Position numbers and translations under genes: made by a program
Part shown: one piece after another, positions 8,361 to 17,298 of the stretch
Numbering within the stretch: position 1 is the first letter of the stretch
Layout of the letters: the number at the start of each line of letters is the position of its first letter
The notes under the pieces: generated by a model
The model's database searches: none
Seen by the model: the letters and a program-made list of their open reading frames with translations, nothing else
What the model was told of the DNA's origin: nothing
Assembly (NCBI GenBank): GCA_944320795.1
Contig: CALUIU010000023.1
Span: forward strand, 1 to 49,658
From: Candidatus Paraprevotella stercoravium
GTDB taxonomy: Bacteria > Bacteroidota > Bacteroidia > Bacteroidales > Bacteroidaceae
Length of the DNA stretch: 49,658 nt
Reading direction: 5' to 3'

Positions 8361-10622
8361 TTAATAGAGTTTTTTGATGATGGCATGGGGGTAGTAGTGC
8401 GCCAGAATCTGTCTGTAGTCATAGCCTTTCTTACCCATAACTGCGGCTCCTATCTGACACATACCCACTCCGTGTCCCCAACCGGCACCATATAAGGTGA
8501 AGTGCTGTGGGGCACCATCTTTATTTTCTCCTTTTTCCACAATAAACGCAGAACTGTACAGGTGGCTTTGGCTAAGCATTTTCCGGATTTCCAGTTCTTT
8601 GCCCACAATCCGGGTGCATAGGCTTCCTATTATTTTAAGGCGTGAGATATGTCCTCCGGGGCCTCGTTCGATAGGAACAATATCAAGCACCGTTCCGAAA
8701 TCCACCTGCATTTTTTCTTTTAGTAACCGGCTGATTTCCGATTGGGTATAGGTGACTTTCCAGCGGAAAAAATCCTGAGTACTCTGGTCGTAATGATTCA
8801 GGATCTGTTTCAGCAGTGTCGCGTCTTGTGTATTGCAGAAACATGATGGAGTTTCTTTAATCCATTGTTCCGCTGCCGTTTCCGAACTGAGCTGACCCCG
8901 TGTGGAGGGAATACTGTCGCTATGTGATATCAGATAAGGGATTTTTCGGTCCTCCCAGCAATAGGCGTATTCCTCGGTCATGCCGCCACAACATTTGGAG
9001 AATCGGGCATCACAGATTTCTCCGTCAAAGAGCAGAACTTCTCCCTGGGTTTCGGTTACAGCCTGTAAACTTTTTCCCGATTTGATCCGGCCTATGCCCT
9101 GATAGCGCTGGCAATGGTCATCAGCGCACACATCAAACAGTTTATGGTCGCTTTGTTCATACCATCGGATAATTTCCTGTTCCTTGCTGTAACCACAGAT
9201 TCCGGTAGAGGAGCGCTTTTCATTTTTCTGCAGGATTTGGGACAGCACCCAGCTTCGGCTGATAATAGCCGAGGCCTTGAGAAACTCATACGGGCATTCC
9301 GAATTCATCTCGCTGCAAATGACGCTGCTTAGATAGGTCTCTACTTTTACCTTGTTGATAAAAACTACTTTGTCTTGATGGCATAGCAGACGGATTCCTC
9401 CTTTGAAAGTCTGTTCTTCTTTTTTCTGCCAGTGGAATTGTATGCCGATGGTCACTTCCGGTAAGGAAAAACAGCCTTCACCCTCAGGAGTCAGTTCAAT
9501 CTGGTCATATAACTTTCCGTTCCAAAGTAGCCGGTTGTCTTGACAACTTACGGTTTGCTTGCCGGAAACAGGTTCGTCATGAAAAAGATAAGGCTCCTTT
9601 AATAGAAAGGAGATGGTAGGATCGCTCAGAATTCCGACCTGAATTTCAGGCTCGGCCGATGGCAACTCTTGCGATGAGTTATGAATCTGTTGCCAAATCT
9701 CATCGGCTTGCTCCAATGTGATTCCCACTTCTTTCAGGATGTGACTGGCAGTTGAGGCAGTGACTTTCTGATAGTCCTGTTCGTTGATGGCAATGAGCAG
9801 GCCTCCCATATCAATGGCGCCCGGACTGATGGAGATCTGGCGGTCGTCTTCGTAAAAATAGGCATCGGGCCGGTGCTTCTTACGGGGGAAGACCAGAATG
9901 ATCTGTTCTCCGTTTTCTTCTTGCCATCCCAACAGGTTCAGCATAGGTTCTTCTCCGTTGGCCTTGTCTGTATTCAGAGCCTGATATAAATTCCGGAAAA
10001 TGGGAGTGGCATTGTTATCTCGGTGTGTCCGGATGACAAAGACGGGGACCGGAAACTGACGGAGCAGAAAGATGCCGTGAGATGAGACTTTCAGATTGCT
10101 TTCGTAAACAGATTTCCAGTCTGCTTCAATGGGAACATACCCTCGGCTTCCGGCTTGAAAGTGCAGATGGTCCGGAGCGGAAGCACCGCATTTGGGTCCG
10201 TTGTAAAATACGATGAATCCTGACAGCTTGTCCAGAAGAGTCTGATAGGCGGTAAATTCGCGGAGGATCTCCTGAGGACGATGCCGGGTAGAGACAATGG
10301 TGAAATGGACCGGAAGGATGGGAAAGGGGTTTACCAAAAGCTGATAGCCTTCGAGAATAGGCAGACTGGTCTGTTCTGCCGGACGATTGGCTTCACAAAG
10401 AAAGCAAGGGCGTTGCCGGATGGACGCCTTGTCGGTTTTTGCTTTGGCCGATTGTACGCGTGCCGGATTATACTGCACGGAAATGCGGCACTCATTTACC
10501 GATAGATTTTTGGTTTTGCATTGCTGCTGCAGAGCCGTAAAGCGTTGGTTTACGGCCGGCCATTCATGCATCTGTTTTTGAAAAAAAGAGATGCACTCCG
10601 TATCGAATCTGGTATTGTTCAT
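8361..10622 (-). CDS. DUF4922 (HIT-like nucleotidyltransferase) fused to SpoIID/LytB domain
   Basis: A 753-residue two-part protein. The N-terminal 300 residues or so look like DUF4922, related to GalT/Ap4A-phosphorylase enzymes: CFLC at 73-76, a [14 protein letters not shown] strand segment near 97-110, and the HxHxQ signature DHLHFQAG at 151-158. The C-terminal part from about residue 400 is SpoIID/LytB-like: [26 protein letters not shown] and, in the last 44 residues, [19 protein letters not shown] followed by [10 protein letters not shown]. SpoIID proteins cleave glycan strands lacking stem peptides. No signal peptide or membrane segment is seen, odd for a wall lytic domain. The start overlaps the upstream GT2 stop by four bases (ATGA), so the two are translationally coupled. 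Domain calls are confident; the joint function is unknown. Confidence 0.85.
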   Translation of the reverse strand: MNNTRFDTECISFFQKQMHEWPAVNQRFTALQQQCKTKNLSVNECRISVQYNPARVQSAKAKTDKASIRQRPCFLCEANRPAEQTSLPILEGYQLLVNPFPILPVHFTIVSTRHRPQEILREFTAYQTLLDKLSGFIVFYNGPKCGASAPDHLHFQAGSRGYVPIEADWKSVYESNLKVSSHGIFLLRQFPVPVFVIRTHRDNNATPIFRNLYQALNTDKANGEEPMLNLLGWQEENGEQIILVFPRKKHRPDAYFYEDDRQISISPGAIDMGGLLIAINEQDYQKVTASTASHILKEVGITLEQADEIWQQIHNSSQELPSAEPEIQVGILSDPTISFLLKEPYLFHDEPVSGKQTVSCQDNRLLWNGKLYDQIELTPEGEGCFSLPEVTIGIQFHWQKKEEQTFKGGIRLLCHQDKVVFINKVKVETYLSSVICSEMNSECPYEFLKASAIISRSWVLSQILQKNEKRSSTGICGYSKEQEIIRWYEQSDHKLFDVCADDHCQRYQGIGRIKSGKSLQAVTETQGEVLLFDGEICDARFSKCCGGMTEEYAYCWEDRKIPYLISHSDSIPSTRGQLSSETAAEQWIKETPSCFCNTQDATLLKQILNHYDQSTQDFFRWKVTYTQSEISRLLKEKMQVDFGTVLDIVPIERGPGGHISRLKIIGSLCTRIVGKELEIRKMLSQSHLYSSAFIVEKGENKDGAPQHFTLYGAGWGHGVGMCQIGAAVMGKKGYDYRQILAHYYPHAIIKKLY

Positions 10623-12088
10623 TGTTTGTTCCTGTTCTGGCGCGCTTTGATTTCCAGAGTGCGTAATTTGTCTTTGTAGTGGTTGTTACGGTTTATTTGC
10701 TCAATGTTGAGCGCCGCGTCCGAGTTTCCTTCCCAACGGCGGCACAGATAGAGCTCGTCATAGATACGGGCTATGTGATAGTTTCTGGAAAACATGAGTC
10801 CCAACGCGTAGTCCTCGCCATAACTAGTGTTGGGTATCTGGAGTTCGCGTAATAATGGTGTGAAAAACGCTCTGGGAGCTCCCAGTCCGTTTATGCGCAG
10901 GGCGTTGTTATGTCCGTTTTCCGGAGTCCATTCCTTGTGGTCGATCCGTCCGGGAGGCAAGGTGTTGAGTTGGAAATCGGTCATTCGGTAAGAGCCGATT
11001 ACCATCGCTGCCTGTTCGCGGTGGAAAATGTCTGCAATGGCTTGCAGGGTATTGGGACTGCTGTACAGATCATCGGAATCGAGTTGAACGGAAAAACGTC
11101 CGCACAGAGGATGATGGACTGCCAGAGACCAGCATCCTCCGATACCCAGATGCCCCTCTTCGGGAATCAGGTGTATCACGCGCTTTTCTTCGTGGAAAGA
11201 TCGTATGATTTCTGTTGTTCCGTCGGTTGAATGATTGTCAACGACAAAGATATTGTATTCAAAATCTGTCTGTTGGGACAAGGCGCTTTCGATAGCGTCC
11301 TTGATGGTACGGGCCCGGTTCCGTACGGGAATGATGACCGAGACTTCTACCGGAAAATCGCCCGAATGCTCTATTCTTCGGATTTGTGAGGGATGAAGGT
11401 AGGCATTGATCTGTTTCAGATGCTCTGTGCATGCCTGCTCCATCTCTATCTGTGCCTTTCTGTTTTTTGGATCAACATAGTCAAAATTCTTTTGGCCGCT
11501 GAGGCGCAGGTCTTCTTCCTGTTCGGTATAAAGCATTTCGTCCAGATGAACGATATTGCCGTAACGGCTCAGGTATAAGCGTAGATCATATAAGCCGGCA
11601 AACAGATAGTCGTTGCCTGCCGCTTCTTTCAGATAAGCTTTTAGTGCTTCGGTGCGGAACAGCAGCAAGGAACCCATCTGAAAATCATCGCGTACGCTGC
11701 CTTCCTGATAATCGTTTACCGGATGAGGCAGGAGTTCCCCGTTCTTGATTTCCCGATAATCGGAATAAAGCAAAACGGCATGGGCGTCGTCTGCCACCCG
11801 GACCATCCGTTCCAGGGAGTAGGGCTCAAGCTCAACTGGGGTAGTCTTGGTATAAAGCAGACAGTATTCGGCTGTGGCTTCCTGAGCCATTTTACGTATG
11901 CTGTCTGATGAGAAAATTCCGTCAGAGACATTCAGTGTCTTGATTCCGGACCATTCCGGTTTTGTGGATTCTTGCGGGCAGAACAGGTGGATTTGATGTA
12001 TGAGGGGATGTTTTCCGAATGTGCGGAGCATGGCTTGGGCCTGTTCTGCAGAAAGGTAAGGAAAAAAACAGTCAACCAGGTGTTTCAT
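10619..12088 (-). CDS. Family 2 glycosyltransferase with extra N-terminal GT-like half
   Basis: A 489-residue protein whose C-terminal half is a GT-A fold family 2 glycosyltransferase: [15 protein letters not shown] from about 248, [10 protein letters not shown] at 282-291, and LDSDD near 336-340 as the metal-binding DxD-type motif. A late acidic ED (SYGEDYALG) could be the catalytic base. The first 235 residues look like a partial second GT2 unit ([11 protein letters not shown] near 108-118, then [11 protein letters not shown]), so the protein may be a tandem or decayed double transferase. No membrane segment is seen. It is the first gene of the operon and overlaps the DUF4922-SpoIID start by four bases. 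Acceptor and sugar are not deducible. Confidence 0.85.
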   Translation of the reverse strand: MKHLVDCFFPYLSAEQAQAMLRTFGKHPLIHQIHLFCPQESTKPEWSGIKTLNVSDGIFSSDSIRKMAQEATAEYCLLYTKTTPVELEPYSLERMVRVADDAHAVLLYSDYREIKNGELLPHPVNDYQEGSVRDDFQMGSLLLFRTEALKAYLKEAAGNDYLFAGLYDLRLYLSRYGNIVHLDEMLYTEQEEDLRLSGQKNFDYVDPKNRKAQIEMEQACTEHLKQINAYLHPSQIRRIEHSGDFPVEVSVIIPVRNRARTIKDAIESALSQQTDFEYNIFVVDNHSTDGTTEIIRSFHEEKRVIHLIPEEGHLGIGGCWSLAVHHPLCGRFSVQLDSDDLYSSPNTLQAIADIFHREQAAMVIGSYRMTDFQLNTLPPGRIDHKEWTPENGHNNALRINGLGAPRAFFTPLLRELQIPNTSYGEDYALGLMFSRNYHIARIYDELYLCRRWEGNSDAALNIEQINRNNHYKDKLRTLEIKARQNRNKQ

Positions 12089-12126
12089 GTGTAAATGATT
12101 TTAGTATTCAATATAAATAATAAATG

Positions 12127-12134
12127 CAAATATA
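12127..12134 (-). promoter_or_regulatory. -7 element for the GT2/SpoIID/AmpG operon
   Basis: TATATTTG followed by C on the minus strand, 38 bases before the GT2 start codon. The -33 match is poor. Confidence 0.45.
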
Positions 12135-12177
12135 ATAATAAGCCACGGATTGCTATGAAAGTTTTCTGTTTTTTCCG

Positions 12178-12185
12178 TAACTTTG
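12178..12185 (+). promoter_or_regulatory. -7 element for the rlmN operon
   Basis: TAACTTTG followed by C, 25 bases before the rlmN start; TATG at 12154-12157, 20 bases upstream, may serve as the -33. It is divergent from the minus-strand -7 at 12127-12134. Confidence 0.55.
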
Positions 12186-12210
12186 CCTACGAACGAGAAT
12201 ATTTTTTGAT

Positions 12211-13266
12211 ATGAATGAATCGAAGCAACCCTTGTTGGGAATGAATATGGAGCAACTCAAGGGCGTTGTTGCAGGATTAGGCATGCCAGCCTTTACCGCC
12301 AAACAGATCGCCGAATGGATCTATGTAAAAAAGGTGCGGTCCATTGATGAGATGACTTCCATATCTTTAAAGAACAGAGAAAAACTGAATGAGAATTATC
12401 AGATAGGATGTTCCGAACCGGTATCTTGCCAGCGCTCGGTTGATGGTACTGTAAAATATTTGTATATGACACTGGCCGGCGGATTTATTGAAACGGTGTA
12501 TATTCCCGATGGCGACCGTGCCACACTGTGCGTGTCTTCGCAGGTGGGATGCAAGATGAACTGCCGGTTCTGTATGACCGGAAAACAGGGATTCTCCGGA
12601 AATCTTTCGGTGACTGACATCCTGAACCAGCTTTATTCCTTGCCCGAGAAAGACAATCTGACCAATGTGGTTTTTATGGGACAAGGGGAGCCGTTCGATA
12701 ATCTGGACGAGGTCTTGAAGGCAACACATCTGCTGACGGTACCTTATGGCTATGGTTGGAGTCCGAAGCGTATTACGGTTTCTTCCGTAGGTCTGAAGAA
12801 AGGACTGAAGCGCTTCTTGGATGAAAGCGACTGCCATCTGGCCATCAGTCTGCATAATCCTTTCCCGCAACAACGCGGTCAGATTATGCCGGCAGAAAAG
12901 GCTTACTCGATCCGTGAGATCGTTGATTTGCTGAAAACGTATGATTTTACCCATCAACGCCGTCTCTCATTTGAATACATTGTGTTTCATGGGGTAAATG
13001 ATTCCATGGAGCATGCCCGTGAGTTGGTTTCTTTATTACGCGGACTGGAGTGCCGGATCAATCTGATCCGTTTTCACAAGATACCGGGAGTGGATGAACT
13101 GGACGGCGCTCCGGAGGATGTGATGGTGCGCTTCCGCGATTATCTCACCAAACACGGAGTGTTTACCACCATCCGGGCATCGCGCGGAGAAGATATCTTT
13201 GCCGCGTGCGGTCTGTTGAGTACCGCCAAACAACTGGAACTGGAAGAGAACAAAACAAAAGGATAA
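12211..13266 (+). CDS. rlmN: Dual-specificity RNA methyltransferase RlmN (23S rRNA A2503 / tRNA A37)
   Basis: A 351-residue radical SAM methyltransferase that makes C2-methyladenosine at A2503 of 23S rRNA and usually A37 of some tRNAs. The radical SAM cluster motif CxxxCxxC is C114-C118-C121 (CKMNCRFCMTG). The methyl-carrying cysteine is probably C333 in EDIFAACGLLS near the C-terminus. VVFMGQGEP and the ISLHNP segment are family hallmarks, and length is normal. It opens a plus-strand operon; the DUF4837 lipoprotein gene starts 6 bases after its stop. The ATG at 12211 lies 25 bases after a -7 box. Confidence 0.97.
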   Translation: MNESKQPLLGMNMEQLKGVVAGLGMPAFTAKQIAEWIYVKKVRSIDEMTSISLKNREKLNENYQIGCSEPVSCQRSVDGTVKYLYMTLAGGFIETVYIPDGDRATLCVSSQVGCKMNCRFCMTGKQGFSGNLSVTDILNQLYSLPEKDNLTNVVFMGQGEPFDNLDEVLKATHLLTVPYGYGWSPKRITVSSVGLKKGLKRFLDESDCHLAISLHNPFPQQRGQIMPAEKAYSIREIVDLLKTYDFTHQRRLSFEYIVFHGVNDSMEHARELVSLLRGLECRINLIRFHKIPGVDELDGAPEDVMVRFRDYLTKHGVFTTIRASRGEDIFAACGLLSTAKQLELEENKTKG

Positions 13267-13272
13267 AGAGCG

Positions 13273-14319
13273 ATGAAAAAACTGAAATATTTTATATTGG
13301 GGGTATGTTCCCTGTCTTTTCTCGCTTCGTGCGAGAGCAGTCTTACCAAGCCGACAGCCAGCGGACGGCCTTATGAGATGTTGGTGGTTGTGGGCGATTC
13401 TCTTTGGCAGCGTCCCGCCGGAAGAGCTTTGTTTGATGTGCTGGATACCGATATTCCCGGTTTGCCCCAGCCGGAGCGGTCATTCCGCATTTCGCAGACA
13501 GACCCTTCACGATTCAACCAGATTCTGAATATATTCCGCAATATTATTCTGGTGGACATCAACAAAAAGGAATATACGCAGACCAAGATGCGCTTTGTGC
13601 GTGACGAGTATGCACGTTCACAGATTATTCTTCATATTCAAAGTCCGACCGAGGAGGAGTTCCGGCAGTTTGTATCATCCCATTCCCAGCAGATTATCGA
13701 TTTCTTTGTGCGGGTAGAGATGAACCGTCTGATCAAGCAGCTCAAGGACAAGCATTCGGTTATGGTTTCCGATCTGGCAAAGAATATGTTTGACTGCGAA
13801 TTTATGGCACCCGAGGAAATTCAGAGTTATAAGAAAGGAAAGGATTTCTTCTGGACTTCTTCCAATTCGGCCACAGCCATGGTGAACATCTGTATGTATT
13901 CTTATCCTTACGAAGGACCGCAGACCTTTACGAAACAATATGTCCTGAACAAGCGGGATTCGGTAATGAAAAAGAATATTCCGGGATCACAGCCTAATAT
14001 GTACATGGCTACGGATACGATGGCTACTTTCTGCCGTCCGATTTCCGTTAAAGGAAATTATGCCTATGAAACCCGAGGTCTGTGGTATATGGAAAATGAT
14101 GGCATGGGCGGACCGTTTGTGAGTCATTCACGTGTAGATACGGTAAATAATAAAGTAATTGTAGTGGAGGGATTCGTTTTTGCTCCTGAAAAAATGAAAC
14201 GTGGACTGATCCGGCGTGTGGAGGGAGCTTTGTACACTTTGAATCTGCCCAAGGAAAAAGAGGAAGAACTGGAACTGGGTATTCCCGAGATCGAAATATC
14301 CGCTAAAAAGCAAAACTAA
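13273..14319 (+). CDS. DUF4837 family lipoprotein
   Basis: A 348-residue predicted lipoprotein with a type II signal peptide whose lipobox FLASC puts the acylated cysteine at residue 20. The following segment (SGRPYEMLVVVGDSLW, then GLPQPERSF) matches my memory of the Bacteroidetes DUF4837 family, which has no known function. There is no internal membrane span, so it should sit in the periplasm anchored to a membrane. It lies in an operon, 6 bases after rlmN and 21 before pdxA; that arrangement is not informative about its job. Family assignment is by recollection of sequence, without a database search. Confidence 0.8.
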   Translation: MKKLKYFILGVCSLSFLASCESSLTKPTASGRPYEMLVVVGDSLWQRPAGRALFDVLDTDIPGLPQPERSFRISQTDPSRFNQILNIFRNIILVDINKKEYTQTKMRFVRDEYARSQIILHIQSPTEEEFRQFVSSHSQQIIDFFVRVEMNRLIKQLKDKHSVMVSDLAKNMFDCEFMAPEEIQSYKKGKDFFWTSSNSATAMVNICMYSYPYEGPQTFTKQYVLNKRDSVMKKNIPGSQPNMYMATDTMATFCRPISVKGNYAYETRGLWYMENDGMGGPFVSHSRVDTVNNKVIVVEGFVFAPEKMKRGLIRRVEGALYTLNLPKEKEEELELGIPEIEISAKKQN

Positions 14320-14340
14320 TATTTTGAATGTTATTTGAAT

Positions 14341-15441
14341 ATGGAAAATAGAAAGATTCGTGTGGGTATCACACAAGGAGATATAAATGGAGTGGGATAT
14401 GAGGTTATTTTGAAAGTGTTTCAGGAGGCTGGAATGCTGGAACTCTGTACTCCGATTATCTACGGCTCACCTAAGATCGCGTCTTTTCACCGTAAGGCTC
14501 TTGAGCTGAATACCAATTTCCTGACTGTAGATCAGGCTGAAGATGCGGTTGACGGAAAAGTAAATCTGGTGTCTTGTATCGAAGAAGAGGTCAAGATTGA
14601 TTTGGGAAAGCCGACGAAAGAAAGCGGTCAGGCTGCTTTGGCCGCATTAGAGCGTTCCATCATTGATTATCGTTCGGGACTGATTGATGTATTGGTAACC
14701 GGGCCGATCAACAAGTATACCATCCAAAGTCAGGAGTTCCAGTTCCCCGGGCATACAGAATATATTCAGGCTTGTTTGGGTGACGGGCAGGAGGCGCTGA
14801 TGGTACTGATGAACCGTACTTTGCGTGTGGCCTTGGTAACGACCCATCTTCCGATACGTAAGGTGGCTGATGCCATTACTCAGGAAGCCATTGTGCAGAA
14901 ACTGCGTATCTTCAACAAGGCGCTGAAGCGTGACTTGGGATTTGAATCGCCTCGTATTGCTGTGCTTGGACTGAATCCGCATGCCGGTGATCAGGGATTG
15001 CTGGGAGAAGAGGAGCAGACTGTTATCAAGCCGGCAATGGAGCAGGCCATGAGTGAGGGAATCTTCTGCTTCGGACCTTTTGCGGCCGACGGCTTTTTCG
15101 GATCGCGTGCCTATGAGGCGTATGACGGTGTGCTGGCCATGTATCACGATCAGGGACTGGCGCCGTTCAAGGCCTTGGCAATGAATGATGGCATTAATTA
15201 TACTGCCGGGTTGCCCGTGGTGCGCACTTCGCCCGATCACGGTACGGCATATGACATTGCCGGCAAAGGACTTGCCGATCCTACTTCGCTGCGCGAGGCA
15301 ATCTATACGGCAATAGATGTGTATCGCAACAGAATGCGTTATGATGAGGCATATGCTCATCCGCTCCGGAAAATGTATTACGAGAAACGTGATGACAGTG
15401 ATTCTTTGAAACTGGATGCTCCTGAGGAAGAGAACGCATGA
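14341..15441 (+). CDS. pdxA: 4-hydroxythreonine-4-phosphate dehydrogenase
   Basis: A 366-residue cytoplasmic enzyme of deoxyxylulose-5-phosphate-dependent vitamin B6 synthesis, oxidising 4-phospho-hydroxy-L-threonine with NAD(P) before PdxJ. Family motifs are clear: GITQGDINGVGYE at 9-21, VTGPINKY at 119-126, FPGHTEYI with metal ligand His138, GLNPHAGDQG, MYHDQGLAPFK and RTSPDHGTAYDIAG with further metal-binding histidines. The frame can be opened two codons earlier with TTG, but the ATG at 14341 gives the normal N-terminus. Its stop overlaps the start of the flippase-like gene (ATGA at 15438-15441), so the two are translationally coupled. Confidence 0.96.
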   Translation: MENRKIRVGITQGDINGVGYEVILKVFQEAGMLELCTPIIYGSPKIASFHRKALELNTNFLTVDQAEDAVDGKVNLVSCIEEEVKIDLGKPTKESGQAALAALERSIIDYRSGLIDVLVTGPINKYTIQSQEFQFPGHTEYIQACLGDGQEALMVLMNRTLRVALVTTHLPIRKVADAITQEAIVQKLRIFNKALKRDLGFESPRIAVLGLNPHAGDQGLLGEEEQTVIKPAMEQAMSEGIFCFGPFAADGFFGSRAYEAYDGVLAMYHDQGLAPFKALAMNDGINYTAGLPVVRTSPDHGTAYDIAGKGLADPTSLREAIYTAIDVYRNRMRYDEAYAHPLRKMYYEKRDDSDSLKLDAPEEENA

Positions 15442-16448
15442 AGAACAAACTGAGAAATCTCTTTTTCCTGATCGGTGTAGTGGCGGTGGCCGTTATGCTC
15501 TGGAAATTCGAGATGCCTTATGATCAGGTGCTGCAGAATGTACAGCGTGCCGGAATATGGTTTCCGGCCGTGTTGCTTCTGTGGGGTATCATTTATTTTA
15601 TGAACACTTGTGCCTGGCAGGTAATCCTCAATGCCGGCGACACTCAGACTCAGGCAAGGGTTCCTTTCTGGAAAGTATATAAATATACGGTGACAGGCTT
15701 CTCACTCAATTATGTCACTCCGGTCGGATTGTTGGGTGGTGAGCCTTACCGTATTATGGAGGTCAGTGCCTATGTGGGTAAAGAGCGTGCTACTTCGAGT
15801 GTGATACTGCATGCAATGATGCACATCTTTTCGCATTTTTGCTTTTGGGCTTTTTCCATAGTGCTTTATCTGTTGCTTTATGGAGAGCAGATGGGCTGGG
15901 GAATGGGAATCATGATGTTGCTGATTGCGGCCTTCTGCGTTTTGGGCATTTACTTCTTTATGAAAGGTTACCGAAACGGACTCGCACTGAATGTGCTGCA
16001 TTTTTTTGCGCGTATTCCCTTTTGCAGGAAAAAAATCAATGGCTTTATCGAACGTAATCTTCCTGCTATCGAACGGGTGGATCAGCAGATAGCAGCCTTG
16101 CATGCACAAAGCAGGAGAGTGTTCTATCTTTCTTTGTCTTTGGAGTTTTTTGCCCGGATTGTGGGATGTCTGGAGATTCTGTTCATCCTTTATATTATGA
16201 CTGATCAGGTTTCCTTTTGGGACTGTATCCTGATACAGGCGTTTACGTCTTTATTTGCCAATCTGTTTTTCTTTATGCCGATGCAGATGGGAGCGCGGGA
16301 AGGCGGTTTTGCCTTGGCGACCGGCGGGCTGGCTATGACAAAGGCTTTTGGGGTATATACCAGTTTGATTGTACGTCTGCGTGAGATTGTTTGGATAGTT
16401 ATCGGTATAGCTTTAATGAAAGTAGGAAATAAAATCCGGAAATCTTGA
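15438..16448 (+). CDS. Flippase-like membrane protein (lysylphosphatidylglycerol synthase TM region / UPF0104)
   Basis: A 336-residue integral membrane protein with about eight hydrophobic segments, resembling the membrane part of MprF/AglD/YbhN proteins without any catalytic aminoacyl-transferase domain. The FSLNYVTPVGLLGGEPYRI loop (about residues 89-107) and PMQMGAREGGFALA near 280-293 are the conserved polar spots of that family. Members are thought to move lipids or lipid-linked molecules across the inner membrane, but function is proven for few. It is the last gene of the rlmN operon and is coupled to pdxA by a four-base overlap. A terminator shared with the opposing gene follows. Confidence 0.85.
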   Translation: MKNKLRNLFFLIGVVAVAVMLWKFEMPYDQVLQNVQRAGIWFPAVLLLWGIIYFMNTCAWQVILNAGDTQTQARVPFWKVYKYTVTGFSLNYVTPVGLLGGEPYRIMEVSAYVGKERATSSVILHAMMHIFSHFCFWAFSIVLYLLLYGEQMGWGMGIMMLLIAAFCVLGIYFFMKGYRNGLALNVLHFFARIPFCRKKINGFIERNLPAIERVDQQIAALHAQSRRVFYLSLSLEFFARIVGCLEILFILYIMTDQVSFWDCILIQAFTSLFANLFFFMPMQMGAREGGFALATGGLAMTKAFGVYTSLIVRLREIVWIVIGIALMKVGNKIRKS

Positions 16449-16498
16449 TTTCAGTCGGAAAGAGAAACACTTGTTCTCGTTTTGGACTTTAGAGATAC

Positions 16499-16535
16499 AA
16501 AAAAGTGATCCCCTTTGATGGTGATCACTTTTTTT
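16499..16535. terminator. Bidirectional terminator between convergent genes
   Basis: Arms 16499-16510 and 16523-16534 form a 12-bp perfect stem whose outer pairs are A and T runs, so it can end both the flippase operon (plus) and the cytidylyltransferase operon (minus). Confidence 0.85.
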
Positions 16536-16575
16536 ATAATGATATTTTTATCAGATACTATTTTGTATGAGACGG

Positions 16576-17298
16576 TTATTTTTGTTCTCTACGCCAGCAT
16601 AGAATGGCTTCTGCCATATCTATGTCTGCCGGGACTGTTACCTTAAAATTATAATTATCTCCCCGGGATATATGTAAGGGTGTATTTCCCCATTTTGTCA
16701 TTAGGGTATACAGCGATTGTGCGCTTTGCAGGTCCTGCTGGCTCCGTTGTTTCAGTACGGGAAGAAGATCTTTCATATAAAATGTCTGAGGTGTCTGCGC
16801 CCGAAAAAGTTTTTCTCTTTCGATCAGTCCTTCAGAGTGCAACTGGTCTTTGCTGATCATATAAGCTTCATTGCTCTGTATTCCTGTTATGGCATTTCCA
16901 AATGTAGTGCATATTTCGAGGTTATGGGAAATGACCGTTTCAGAAATTAGAGGACGTACAGAATCGTGTGTCAGAATCAGATCGTTATCTTTGTAGCCCC
17001 GTTCCTCCAGACCGATAATTCCGTTGTAAAGTGATTGCATACTGGTGTCTCCGGAAGGGATGCAATCTCGGAATTTCTGAATACCTTCCTGTTTTGAGAT
17101 TATTTGTACGGTTTCTTCCCATGCGTGATCACAAACCACAAATATGTCATCAATGCCAGGATGAATTTCAAAAGCTTTCAGAGTATAGGCTATGAGTGGC
17201 TTTCCGGCTATCTCTATAAATTGTTTCGGTTTTTGCTGGTGCATTCTGCAACCTTTTCCACCTGCCAGCAATAGAGCGATGTGTCTGTTTCTTCTCAT
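16576..17298 (-). CDS. IspD/TarI-family cytidylyltransferase
   Basis: A 240-residue CTP-dependent nucleotidyltransferase of the IspD/TarI family. LLAGGKGCRM (10-19) and PKQF (24-27) bind CTP, HDSVRP is at 111-116, RAQTPQTF is in the middle, and the C-terminal RGDNYNFKVTVPADIDMAEAI fits TarI-type ribitol-5-phosphate cytidylyltransferases at least as well as IspD. It should make a CDP-activated polyol or methylerythritol phosphate. The usual arginine of the GG-ER-SV loop is absent (GDTSMQSLYN at 83-92). Its start overlaps the stop of the CDP-alcohol phosphotransferase gene by four bases, so the pair is coupled and the CDP product may feed that enzyme. IspD proper remains possible. Confidence 0.75.
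   Translation of the reverse strand: MRRNRHIALLLAGGKGCRMHQQKPKQFIEIAGKPLIAYTLKAFEIHPGIDDIFVVCDHAWEETVQIISKQEGIQKFRDCIPSGDTSMQSLYNGIIGLEERGYKDNDLILTHDSVRPLISETVISHNLEICTTFGNAITGIQSNEAYMISKDQLHSEGLIEREKLFRAQTPQTFYMKDLLPVLKQRSQQDLQSAQSLYTLMTKWGNTPLHISRGDNYNFKVTVPADIDMAEAILCWRREQK

Noticed and set aside
14647-15360. A 237-codon open frame antisense to pdxA
   Set aside because: No recognisable domain, and pdxA is certain on the other strand.
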